Shown: in pieces, positions 31,102-41,467 of the stretch | Layout of the letters: each line of letters opens with the position of its first letter | How positions within the stretch are numbered: position 1 is the first letter of the stretch | NCBI GenBank assembly: GCA_963210315.1 | Contig: OY723269.1 | Location: forward strand, 1,364,001 to 1,428,000 | Direction: 5' to 3' | Source of the DNA: Rhynchopus euleeides | Lineage: Eukaryota; Euglenozoa; Diplonemea; Diplonemida; Diplonemidae | Length of the DNA: 64,000 bases | Translations under genes and position numbers: made by a program | Notes under the pieces: model-generated | Told to the model about the DNA's origin: nothing | Databases searched by the model: none | What the model saw: the letters and a program-made list of their open reading frames with translations, nothing else

Positions 31102-31250
31102 AGCCGCGAATGATCGCGACACGGGCGAACGGCTTGGCACCGTGGGTCTGGATAGATGCTGGAGTTCGGCCGGGTGAAACCGGAAGTCGCAGCAAAATTT
31201 GCCCCCCCAGATTTCTTCCTCAAACCCACCCGTGGGCTGATCCGGCCTTG

Positions 31251-31350
31251 CACGGTGGACTCCAGCGGGGGTAGGGTACCACTACCGGGTTTAACCCTTT
31301 TCGGGAGTCTCAACTAGGGGGAGTCCAACTCCCGCTAGCGGGAGTATAGA
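31251..31350 (+). repeat. Internal duplicate of a transposon terminus (copy 2)
   Basis: It begins CACGGTGGACTCCAGCGGGG like the outer end at 30491, with the same extra block of about 14 bases as in copy 1. The structure therefore predates both insertions. A TG precedes it, as at the outer ends. Confidence 0.88.
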
Positions 31351-31366
31351 TCAGCAGTGGGCAACA

Positions 31367-32503
31367 ATGAGGCGATGCGGGGGGCGAGGGCACCGATGCT
31401 CACTGTGCGACATCCCAGAAGAACGCTGGTATCAACAGGTGCATCGATACCCGCACCTGACTCTCTCTGAGATAAAAGAGGCTGGCTACCCCTCCCTCTT
31501 GGCAGGTGTGCTTCCCAATGCCCGCTACGTCACCCCAGCACTCCATGACTGCAAGGGGCTCGCCATGCGGCTGATCAGGGTACTGGATGAGACAACAAAA
31601 AAATATTCGACAAGACCTGTACAAACCTTGCACTGAATGTGTCGCAGAATGGGACAGGTGCTCAGTTCCGGAAGGTCGTGCTTGCCTGTCACAGGACACA
31701 CCTACAAGGGCTTGTTCCGCTACCTCTTTGTCTCCCTTGCAGACCTCATGCATTTCCGGTATGCAGACATCCCCTGGCACTTCTGGGGATGCAAGGATGA
31801 GTCAGCCCGGATTCCCTTCTTGCGTGCTCGGATCTCAGGGCATATATTTCACTGGTTGATGGAGCATGCCGAAAAGGGATCAACGCGCAATGCCTACGTA
31901 CACAGTCTCCATCATTGGTGGGCTCCAGAAGATGCAGTGCCTCTGCAGAACAACGACGAATTTGAAGAAGCAGAGAACGGACATCGCAAGAAAGATGCCG
32001 TTACAATCGCCAGCTCCGCAACTTACGAGAGAGATCTTGCGATGGCAGAAGAGAAGCGGCGCGCATCGGGCATGCCTTGGAAGGTTGCGCACCTGTCGCA
32101 GGACGGGATCCTCGGGTATAGAGAAGTCATTCTGTGTCCGTGTCTGCACACCCGACACGCTCATAGATTGGCTGTGTATGTTCTTTGCACACAGTTGACA
32201 CAGCTGCAGAAGGGGTTTGTGCACTGCAACACACAGGACTTCGTTGAACCCATCAGCGCGCCCTACTTCCTGTCCCGGTTCCCCGAAGGACACCGCAAAT
32301 TATCGCTCTGCTTGTGCAAAATGCCAATCCCGCTGGGGGCGACTTTCACACCATTCGTGTCATCCGAGGCGACTTTGAGCACGCTTGACCAACGCGCACA
32401 GCAGGAGGGGGATGACAGTTCTGACGAAGAAGATGAGGCCTGCAGGATGGCTTGTCTTGCCCAAGGTGTAACACAACTACGACAGGCGATGGCCGCACTT
32501 TGA
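31367..32503 (+). pseudogene. Putative transposase ORF, copy 2, with three 1-base deletions
   Basis: Compared with copy 1, an A-run near 31598 is 7 instead of 8, one A is missing near 31689, and one C is missing near 31700. The first shifts the frame into a stop at 31634-31636; the three together total minus three, so the original frame resumes and runs to 32503. The remainder (cysteine-rich start, LHDCKG motif, acidic C-terminus) is intact. Could be real decay or sequencing error in one copy. Confidence 0.8.
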
Positions 32504-32840
32504 CACCTCAAATTCTAACCGCTCACCTCCGCAGGTGCAGCCGCTACCAGGAGGATAGGTAGGTAGTCCAGAGTCCGGGGAAACTGACAGAAGCAAAACA
32601 AGCCCCTCCCCATCCCTCTTCCACCATGATTTTACCCCCCACGCCAGTAGACTGTAACTATATCATGGGAAAAATGGATGAAAATAGGTGAAAAGACTCC
32701 CGCTAGGGGGAGTCAGACTCCCCCTAGCGGGAGTATAGACTCCCGCTAGCGGGAGTCTGGACTCCCGCTAGCGGGAGTCTTTGACACCCGCTCAGACTCC
32801 CGCTCCCAGACTCCCGCTAGGGCCGCTGGAGTCCACCGTG

Positions 32841-34225
32841 TGGGCAAAGTGGCCAAAGTCCCGGTTTTTCGGGCCTTCTAAATCGTACCCCCCTGGTCTC
32901 TAAAGGGTTAAGGAGTGCGATTTTCCTCTGATATTCCTTATCCTCGTGCCTGGTGGAACTGTTGTGTTCAGCCAGCATCTCTGCGCACCCCTTTTCCGCC
33001 CCCCTCCCAAGGTGTGCGGATACAGTGCGTCCGGTGTGAATGTGTGACAGGCTGGGCATTCCTAGCAGAGGCAGCATACCCTGGTGATCGATGAACTGCC
33101 ACACACCCTCTGAGCAAGACTGTTGGAGCTGGGCGTGCCGGGCGGCACCTGGTCCACACCACCGGGTGGGCTCAACATAGAACGCAACAAGGTGGCCCCA
33201 GGGGGGTGGGGGAGGCTTGGGTGGTGTGGCCTTGCCGCATACACCCAACACGGCCCTCCCACCATCCACCCCCTTCTCCCGTGTATGTGTCTAGCTTATG
33301 GAAGGTCATCTGGATGGGGGGGGGTGGGGCACGCAGGGTCCGGAGGAAAAAATATTCTGGCACTGATCCCGCACCAGTTCTCAGTGTTCTGTTCGTTTTC
33401 CCTTGCCAAAAGGCTGGTCCTTCTGAACGATATTGTGTGCCCGATTACCAACACGGCGCAGCAAACTATAAGACAGGGCGCGGAAATCGGTGACCGGTGG
33501 AAGGCCGGATCGAGGAAGGTTACCTCGTCACCGCCTCCTGGGCGTGCGGCGAGGTCGCAAGGAGGCAGAGTGAGTCCCCCCCCCCTTGCCCTCTCCCCAC
33601 CCCCACCCCCACCATCCCTTTCAATCCCATTCAACATATAGCCAACCCGTCACCTCAAAAGGTCTTTTTATTGAACACACCCGCCGACACCCCCTCCCCT
33701 GACAGCAGGTGCGTCACACCCCCCACCCCCCCACCGCAAGCGATGCCAGTGCGCGGATAACGGGCACCCACACACGCGGGGAGGGACCACCACCACCACC
33801 ACCCCCCCCCCCCTCCCCTCCCACCTCTCCCTGTCTCTCTCAATTTTCTCAAATTCCGTGCCCCGAAACGTCCAACGCACCCCCACCACCACCCCCCCCT
33901 CACACCAACCGGGCAACCCCCGTACCTCCCCCCAGCACCCCGTGCCTCTCTTCAGAGGGGCAGACTCGCGTCACCCTGGCTGGGGGGGGGCGCGCCCGGC
34001 GACGCACCGGCCGACGCAGTGTCCTCTGTGTCCTCTGCAGTATCCTCCGAGCTCTCGGCACCCAGCGCACCCCCGCCGGCTGGAGGCGGAGTGGACCCGG
34101 TGCCCTCCGCAGCACCACGGCCCTCCGGATTTGTCTCGCCTCCATTCTGCCTGGGTGACTTTGGGCCTGACGCCGCTGCTGCCGCCGCCGCTGCCAGAGG
34201 AGGTGCAGAATTCCCTGCCCCGCCG
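32841..34225. other. Intergenic or 5' region of the next gene
   Basis: No independent gene is supported. The reading frame of the downstream PX gene is open upstream of its first ATG (34226) at least to about 33709 with Pro/Thr-rich sequence, so part of this region may be transcribed leader, an upstream exon, or simply GC-rich open sequence. Confidence 0.4.
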
Positions 34226-36527
34226 ATGGTGCTCCTGGTGACCGTGCCGGAGGCGCTGGAGGTGAACGACCACATCGAATACAAGGTGGTCATCACCATC
34301 AACGGGGTGGTCCGGTCCGTCGAATGGCGCCGGTTCCGCGTGATGGATGCTGTGTTCCGCAAGATAAAATCGGCATACCCCGACACACCGGACCCCCCGC
34401 GGAAGAGGTACAACGTGCTGAAGCTCCGCCCCTCTGACATCGAGCTCCGCAGGGTTCTCCTGCAGGACCATTTGGGCCTTCTGGCCCAACACAAGGCCGC
34501 GTGGCAGGATGAAGACCTCCGGGAGCTGTTGGGATACTACTGCGCAACCGCAGGGCATGTCATGACGGTTTCGGCGGACGTGATGTGCCGCCGGAACCGG
34601 CGTTACCTCCTCCGGAGGTATTACGCCGTGTTGCGGGAGTTCCGCGCCGGCACCTCTCTGAGCGACTCCATGAAGAGCCGGACCCCACGGAGGACGCGCA
34701 CCACGCTGACCCAGACGCGGCACAGCGTGGCGCTGCTGCTGCCCCCAAGCGGTGGGGTGAACCTCGACGCGACGACGACAAGCCTCCCCTTGTCCCCCAC
34801 AGGGGATGGGAGCGAGGCGGACCGCTGCGTTGGGAGTGGCAGCGAGTCGGATCGTGGATCCGGCATGTGCGACCAGGTCACGCTGGATGAGCTGGCCCTC
34901 ATGGTGCAGAGGTATCAGAGAAAGTCGGAGGACAGCGAGAAGCGCGCCGTGGCGGCGGAGCTGTACGCCGCGACGGTGAAGCACAACCCGCACCGCTCCA
35001 TCTCCCCGGCATGTGTGTTTCTCGATGCGGACGACCCCCCGCCGGACTGCACGCTCCAACAGGCGGCGAGGCCTTCCTCCCCCAGCGCGGGTGACGCCGT
35101 GGTGTCGCCAGGCGGGGTGGCGGCAGCGGGTGGGGGCGCGGTGGTTAGCTTTCCAGAGAGCGCCCCCTCTGCGGCAGGGGGTGTTGGTTTGGTGCAGCAG
35201 CGGGCCCGTGTCATGTCAAAGGTATGGCGTGTCGTGGAGTAGGGGGGTGGGGTTGGTGTGGTGTGGGTGTGGAGAGAAAAGAGACAGAGATAGAAGGGGG
35301 CACAAAGGCAACAGGCCGATATCCCTTTTGGTGGGTTCTGTTGCTGCAATCTACTGCCCCCCCCCCCCCTGCCAGATAGCCGAGTATAGCAGTGTATCTC
35401 GGGCACAAAGGTTGGTCTCCACCCCCTGCATAATGAGTGAAGGGAGATCATCCTTGTGGTTCCCTACTTCACTACTCCCCCACCACACACGCATCGCTTC
35501 TGCATTCTGCCTCTGACCCCACCACACACTCGCACACAGAAGGAGGATCCGACCTACCTGCGGAATATCAAGCTCGCCCAGATCAAAGACTTTGAGACGC
35601 GGCGAGGTGTGTAAGGGGGGGTGGACAGGAGAAATGGAGACATGGGAGATCGCTGCAATGGGCTGCTGGCCAATGTCACCCCAACCAACCACCTACACCC
35701 ACGTCCCGCAGATATTACGTACTACCGAGTGGTGGTTCTTACGGACAACGATCGGGACTACAGCGTTCCGAGAAGGTATGCAGCCTGCTGCAATGATACC
35801 GCATTACCTACAACAAAACGGACCTTGTCAGATGGGGATGCAGTGATGCGGGGGGCGTGAAGATGGCTTCCGTCGCACAGACAGACACGGGCGACCCTCT
35901 CTTGCGCCTTGCCATGTCGCATACAATGTCCTTCTCATTTCATGCGATTCAACGAACCCCCCTTTCTTTGATCACCACCACCGCCACCACGACCCTCACA
36001 GGTACACATCATTCAATGCGCTGCGCAGCACCCTGCAGGAGCTTGGTGTTGTCATCCCGGGGTTCCCGACGAAATTCCCCAGAATCATGACGAGCTCTTT
36101 GGAGGCGCGGAGGGCTTCCCTCGACACGTGGCTCAAGGCAGTGGTCGCGGCGACCATGCGGGATCCGGTAACCGGGCCTCACGTCCTGGAGTTCCTGACG
36201 CCCAACGGGCAGCTGCTGCGCGAATCCCTCGACTTCGAGACGATGCACCTGCGCCTCTGCCCTTTCGCTGTCCACAACGACGAGGAGGACGGGGCGGAAG
36301 AACCGCCGACACCACTCGGGAACGGCGACATCCGCGCCTCCGACGAGACTTTGTTGGAGGGGGCACCCGAGCACGACACCTCACGCCCCGTCGACACCAG
36401 CGCAGGCGCTGGCGGCCCTCGCCACGCCATAGGCAGCCCTTTGGCCTGCGAGTCGCCGTTCGAGGGCCACTCCTATCTGTCTGCCGCCCTTTCGGACGAC
36501 GCTGATTCTTTTGTGCACGGTGCCTAG
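34226..36527 (+). CDS. Dual PX-domain protein (4 exons)
   Basis: Exons 34226-35221, 35540-35606, 35712-35775 and 36002-36527 join in frame to 550 residues; donors are GTATGG, GTGTGT and GTATGC. PX-1 lies at the N-terminus (IEYKVVITINGVVRSVEWRRFR, then a basic helix and a long helix to RELLGYY), followed by a Ser/Pro/Gly-rich linker with a short helix. PX-2 is assembled across the small exons: YYRVVVLTDND, VPRRYTSFNALRSTL, then IPGFPTKFP. The RRYTSF motif is created by the last junction, which supports the splice model. Both PX domains predict phosphoinositide binding. I chose ATG 34226 because it starts just before PX-1; no in-frame ATG is visible upstream in this exon. The C-terminus is acidic and disordered. 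Confidence 0.8.
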
Positions 36528-37934
36528 GGCATGGACGGGTGGCCCTCCCCTCTGTTCTGCCCCTGTGTGGCATCCACGTGTTGGGTGGAGACGCCAGGGG
36601 TGGGGAGGCATCGCAACCATTGCATTGCCTGGAGTGCCCCCCACCCCAACTGTGTATAGCGGGTTGCATGCAGCGGGTCTGGAGGGGGGGGGGGGTGGGG
36701 GTGGGGGCAAGGGACTGAGGCAATGCCCCTGTGAAAAGAAGGGCGTTCGCGCCCCCTTCCCTCCCCCCTTTTTCTCGCTGTAGTTTGTCTCTGTCAGTCT
36801 CACCGGGCACCCCCCCCCCCCTGCGCCCCTCCCCCCGCCACGTCAGTACGTTCTGTCTCCTTTTTGTTCGATATAGTTTACACCGCCATTCCCCACACCT
36901 CTATCTCTCCCGCAAACACAGACAGGCCGGCTTGGTTGGGGTACTGGCCGGGTGGACGATTGATTTTTCCACTCCTTACCCAGCCCTGTATTTTTTTCCA
37001 AGTTACGAGCGACGAAGCGTAGCAAGGTCGCGGAGGAAAAGCGCCTTCGTGCCACTTCACATGGCCTCAACACAGCCTTGATACATCATGCGTGTGCTCA
37101 ACAAAAAGTAGTCCGGAACTGTTCTCCCACAGTTGCTGGACAGCGTGTCTACATTATAGCGAAATGCGCACAATGTCTCCCGTGTTCTCACAAATCTGTT
37201 GTCGGGTCCCAGAGGCAGGGAACCTGGGAGTGTCAGCCTGGTGCAGTTGACGTCTGAATCCCGACGACGAGACACCCTCCGAAGGCTGGGGGGGGGGGGG
37301 GGCAGAGGAAGCTGGTTCCGGCGTTCAACCGGTTGGTGTTTCCACCGTGCCCTCTCGGGCACCCGGTGCGTCTTGTCGTTGAGTTGTCTTGGACAGTTCG
37401 GCAGATCCAACGTATCAAGCTTTGGTGCACTGTGCGGATTCTTGTGAACACTTCGCACATCCGCCAAGTGTTTTGCATTCGAAGAAAGTGATGGATGAAC
37501 AGGGTTTTCACGGATCGAAAATTGTCTAACAGTGTGCCCTCAGTGCCCTGTTTTGTGTCTGGCGTGTGTGTATAGTGTTTGATATGTGACATTGTGGGCG
37601 CATCAGGGTTCTCTACTCGGTGCAACTTACACTGAGCAATGTGCGCTGTCAGCAGCCCGATTCTTTTTTGCCGTGGCCTGGACCAGTTTGTGTCAAGCCA
37701 CACTTACTACTCGACCTGTTCTGTACGTTTCAGGCCTCGCAGTCGCCATGGGAGGGGAGTGGTGTGTTTCTTCACAAAGTTCAAAACGTTCAGACAAGCA
37801 CCCCCACCCCGCCATGCCGTGTCAGCCATTTCCTCCAAAAAGTCGATCGGAAACGGCAGCCAGAGGTTTCGCGAAATCCAATACAAGCAGGCGTGAACGG
37901 TAGTGTGTGACATCTGTTCGTGTGCGATCACCAA
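36528..37934. other. Intergenic, with dispersed repeat D copy 3 at 36996-37151
   Basis: No gene is supported. 36996-37151 matches repeat D: CACTTCACA, TCAACACAGCC, GTGTGCTCAAC, AGTAGTCCGGA, CAGTTGCTGGACAGCGTGT. A G-run follows at 37290-37301. Confidence 0.55.
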
Positions 37935-38150
37935 CTGTATTGGGCCAACCCAACCGAGCCCACTGGTAGCTCGTGTGCGCCAAGGGCGTGGCAGTGGTGG
38001 GGAACAAACAGGCTTCTCAGTGTCCTTCTCGGTGGCTACGCTATGAGTTGTGTCATATGTGTCTGTGTGCGGCAGTGTATGCCGTATCAAGAGGGGGGTC
38101 GGTGCGTTGCATACCACGGCAAAACGATTCACGCCTGCGACCCCAACCCT
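37935..38150 (+). repeat. Copy of the ankyrin-gene 5' region, without the gene
   Basis: It resembles 39472-39650, the region upstream of the ankyrin gene, in the same orientation: ATTGGGCCAACCCAACCGAG, GCTCGTGTGCGCCAAGGGC, GTGTCCTTCTCGGTGGC and AACGATTCACGC-TGCGACCCC (AGCGATTCACGC in the other copy). After the shared block the sequence here does not continue into ankyrin repeats. Confidence 0.85.
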
Positions 38151-39238
38151 ATCGCCTCCGCGTGGACATGGCCCGGCATTGTCAGGAAATCAACCAAAAC
38201 AGATCATTGTACATCAACAACTTGTTGGCCGGGGAACTGAGGTCATCATTAATATGCCCGCTCATGACCTGGGCATTCCATGCTGCTTGGCATTGCAATA
38301 TCAACGTTATGTTCGAACGCATTTCTGAGTGTTGTTTCGCTGCCCATATCGGTTTGGTGCAATAGAGGGTGGCGGCACTACTCGCCAGTGGGTGTGGCTT
38401 CTGTGCGGCTAGAGCTGCCTTCTACACCGTTTCAAACAGAGTGTGTGTACTCCCGCGTGTGTGTGGCAGTGGTAAGCGATGCAAAAGAGCAAAAGAGCAG
38501 GCCCTCTGCCGCGTCGCGACACTGCAACAAACAGTGGAGATCACACCAAGAGCAGGGGGTGCTCGGTGTGTTCTGCACGACTCTAAAAGTATTCACGGGT
38601 GTGTGTTGGTGTACGGTAGCAACCGGCCATGTAGGTCACGCGTGTTCCAAAAGGGTCAGGCAGGCAGGCAGGCATTGGCTCACCCACGCCCCGTTGGGCG
38701 TCTCGCCTGCGCGTACAGTGGGTTTGGGATTTGGCATGGTGGCGGTGTGCTTCTGAAGCAGCCGGGTGCTGCTTTCGGGCCTGAAGACTGGGTTGCGCTC
38801 GCCCCTCCCCTGACAACAAGCAAGGCTTTTCTCAGAACGACTCGCATGCAGGTGTGTCTGGTTCCTTCGATGCACCTGATGCAAGCACATCGGCCATCAC
38901 TTCTCGAGCAGAATGTGTTGTTCCCACCTGTAGCCACAGCCGACACCGCACACATGATGACATTATCTAACCTTTGTTTCAAGACGGGGCTTACCAAACT
39001 TGGGTTGATTATTCATTAGATACGCCTGACCTGTGCGACACCTCGGCTGTCACTAGGAATGTGTGCCGTGCTGCTACAGCGTGCATCCCGTGCAGGGCAG
39101 CACCGCTGCGGCACAGCAGCCGCAAGACGGCATCCCTTTGGTGCGATGATGACACAACGGCAGGCCCGGCCGCAGCAGGGCTCCGCAGAAGGCAGGCACC
39201 ACGCCGCCTTTTGGCAAAGTCCCTCAGTGCACGGGTGC
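38151..39238. other. Intergenic, no supported gene
   Basis: Several overlapping frames reach 150-216 codons but none resembles a family or shows splice-consistent structure. Possibly a degraded former gene between the duplicated blocks. Confidence 0.4.
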
Positions 39239-39315
39239 CGCCCCGCCCCCTCGCAAGGAGGGCTGCCGTGAGGCAGTGCCGCTGCCCTCGTGGCGGTGTG
39301 CAAGGCGTCAGGGCG
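39239..39315 (+). repeat. Direct repeat flanking ankyrin gene 1, left copy
   Basis: The ~77-bp block CCCCCTCGCAAGGAGGGCTG...GGCAGTGCCGCTGCCCTCG...GTGTGCAAGGCGTCAGGGC recurs at 41228-41305, nearly identical, on the other side of the ankyrin gene. Confidence 0.9.
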
Positions 39316-39471
39316 GCACCTCCTGCATCACAGTCATGGAGCCTGCAACGCTGCGGTGTTGCAACCTCAAGAGGGCTTGTTTGCTGCGTGCCGTGGGCTG
39401 CCTGAGAACTGAACTGAGCACCGTATTCAGGTGAACACACAGCCACTATTGTGGTGGCCGTGTACAAGGGA

Positions 39472-39650
39472 GGTTGTGTATTGGGCCAACCCAACCGAGC
39501 CCACTGGCAGCTCGTGTGCGCCAAGGGCAGTGGCAGTGGTGGGGAGCAACAGGTTCCTCGGTGTCCTTCTCGGTGGCCATACTATGTTTCGTGCCATTTC
39601 TCTGTCTGTGTGCGGCAGCGACTGCAAAGCGATTCACGCGTGCGACCCCA
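39472..39650 (+). repeat. Ankyrin-gene 5' region (duplicated at 37935-38150)
   Basis: This ends about 40 bases before the ankyrin ATG, so it may include promoter or leader. It is the counterpart of the block at 37935-38150. Confidence 0.85.
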
Positions 39651-39692
39651 TTGCCCAACCCACCCCCTCCAGAGAAGAGCCGCACATCCTTC

Positions 39693-40769
39693 ATGGATCA
39701 CACGAAGCACATGGACCATCAGGCACTCCACGCCGCCTGCCTCCAAGGTGATGCTGATGGTGTCGCACAGCTGCTGCAGGCAGGCGTAGATATGAACACG
39801 CCGAACAGCAACGGGCACACGCCACTCACCGTCGCCGCTCTTCACGGGCATGAAAAGTGTTTGGAATTACTCATCGCAGCAGGTGCGGATGTCGATCCTG
39901 CAGGACTGAAACGACCAATACAGGCTGCTGCACACAATGGGCACGATGTTTGCGTCAAGTCACTGATCCAAGCAGGTGCACAGGTGGACTTCATGGTTGA
40001 AAATTCCTCCCCACTCCATCTCGCCTGTGAGAAAGGCCACGCCGACTGCGTTCAGGAGCTGCTGCAGGCAGGTGCTGATGTGAACATGCCGGACATCAAC
40101 GGATGCACACCACTCGTCTTCGCCGCTTGGAAAGGGCATGCCAACTGTTTGGGACTACTCATTGAAGCAGGTGCGGATGTCGATCCTACAGGCAGGAAAC
40201 GACCACTACTGGCTGCTGCGGAAAAGGGGCATGCTGTTTGCGTCAAGGCACTGATCCAAGCAGGTGCACAGGTGGACTTCATGGTTGAAAAAATCTCCCC
40301 ACTTCAACGTATCTGTGAACAAGGCCACGCCGACTGTGTCCGGGAGCTGCTGCAGGCAGGTGCTGATGTTGACATGGCGAACAGCGACGGTTTCATGCCA
40401 CTCTCCTTCGCCGCTTGGAAAGGGCATGACAACTGTTTGGAACTACTCATTGAAGCAGGTGCGGATGTCGACACTGCAGGCACAGGATTACCACTACTGG
40501 TTGCTGCACACCAGGGGCATGCTGTTTGTGTCAAGGCACTGGTCTTGGCAGGTGCACAGGTGGACTGCACGGTTGACAGTTGGAGTCCACTCCATCACGC
40601 CTGTAGACAAGGCCACGCGGACTGCGTTCGGGAGCTGCTGCAGGCAGGTGCTGATGTGAACATGCCGACCAGCAACGGGAACACACCACTCATCTTGGCC
40701 GCTCGGTCCGGACACGACGACTGTTCGGATCTCCTCACTGCGGCAGGTGCGGGGGGCACCGTCGGGTAA
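39693..40769 (+). CDS. Ankyrin-repeat protein 1
   Basis: 358 residues in one exon from ATG 39693. Almost the whole protein is ankyrin repeats of about 33 residues with the pattern DGxTPLxxAAxxGHxxCxxLLIxAGADVD; I count about ten. Repeats alternate between two subtypes, HADCVRELLQAGADVNM and HAVCVKALIQAGAQVDF/C, so the duplicated unit was probably two to three repeats (~100 residues). No other domain, signal or membrane segment is visible. Ankyrin arrays bind proteins; the partner is unknown. It is closely related to the frameshifted gene at 47419-48742, and is flanked by direct repeats (39239-39315 and 41228-41305). Confidence 0.9.
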   Translation: MDHTKHMDHQALHAACLQGDADGVAQLLQAGVDMNTPNSNGHTPLTVAALHGHEKCLELLIAAGADVDPAGLKRPIQAAAHNGHDVCVKSLIQAGAQVDFMVENSSPLHLACEKGHADCVQELLQAGADVNMPDINGCTPLVFAAWKGHANCLGLLIEAGADVDPTGRKRPLLAAAEKGHAVCVKALIQAGAQVDFMVEKISPLQRICEQGHADCVRELLQAGADVDMANSDGFMPLSFAAWKGHDNCLELLIEAGADVDTAGTGLPLLVAAHQGHAVCVKALVLAGAQVDCTVDSWSPLHHACRQGHADCVRELLQAGADVNMPTSNGNTPLILAARSGHDDCSDLLTAAGAGGTVG

Positions 40770-41227
40770 GTGTGGGTCTCTCAAGTGGAGGCAGCTGTTT
40801 GTGCAAGGCGGAGTGAGTATCACAAGGCCGTATGCAGTTTCCACCACGGCAGACCCCGTCATTTGGACGTTGCCATCATGCCAGGCCCGCTCACTGCTCC
40901 TCTCTGTCTCGCTTGCCGCCCAAGCTCCCCTCACCCTGGCCTGGGTTGCTGGGTTGGTGAGAGTCCCTGGGCTGGCATTATATTTGTATCTTCAGGGGTA
41001 AGCGTCACCCCACAAAGTGATTGCACAGTACTTTGGGAAGGACAGCACGATTCTCTTGATGTGCCGCCTCGATGCTCACCGGAGCCTATGCATCCGATAG
41101 CGCCTTTGTGCGAGTTTCCACAACAGCAGGCCAGTGAGGAGCCCAAGGTAGGACCGCTGACGTCTTTGCTTGTGAGGGAGAGCCACGTCACTCCGCCCCC
41201 CGCCCCGCCCTGTGTTTGTTGCGAGGC

Positions 41228-41305
41228 TGCCCGCCCCCTCGCAAGGAGGGCTGCCGTGAGGCAGTGCCGCTGCCCTCGTGGAGGTGTGCAAGGCGTCAGG
41301 GCAGT
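41228..41305 (+). repeat. Direct repeat flanking ankyrin gene 1, right copy
   Basis: Matches 39239-39315 with one or two base changes. It lies upstream of the SET-domain gene and is probably part of its 5' region. Confidence 0.9.
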
Positions 41306-41467
41306 CCCCCCTGCACCAGCACCACCCCCTATTTGCCCTACACCACACCGCACTGCGCAGGAAAGGAAACCCACACCCTACACAAACCCCCCCCCCCCCT
41401 CAACACTTACACCGGCCCCAACCGCGCCGCATCCATTCCACCACCCCGCCCTACCCCCACCCCGCAA

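Larger units (their letters stand above)
30491..32840 (+). mobile_element. DNA transposon copy 2 (2350 bp)
   Basis: It has the same termini as copy 1 (CACGGTGGACTCCAGC) but opposite orientation, and is flanked by TG on both sides (30489-30490 and 32841-32842), again a 2-bp duplication. It repeats the same plan: left module with the basic ORF, internal terminus starting at 31251, then the larger frame, then sub-terminal CCCGCTAGCGGG palindromes. Similarity to copy 1 is very high, so both insertions are recent. Confidence 0.92.

Noticed and set aside
33971..35059. 362-codon minus-strand frame
   Set aside because: Antisense shadow of the first PX exon, where PX motifs are clear on the plus strand.
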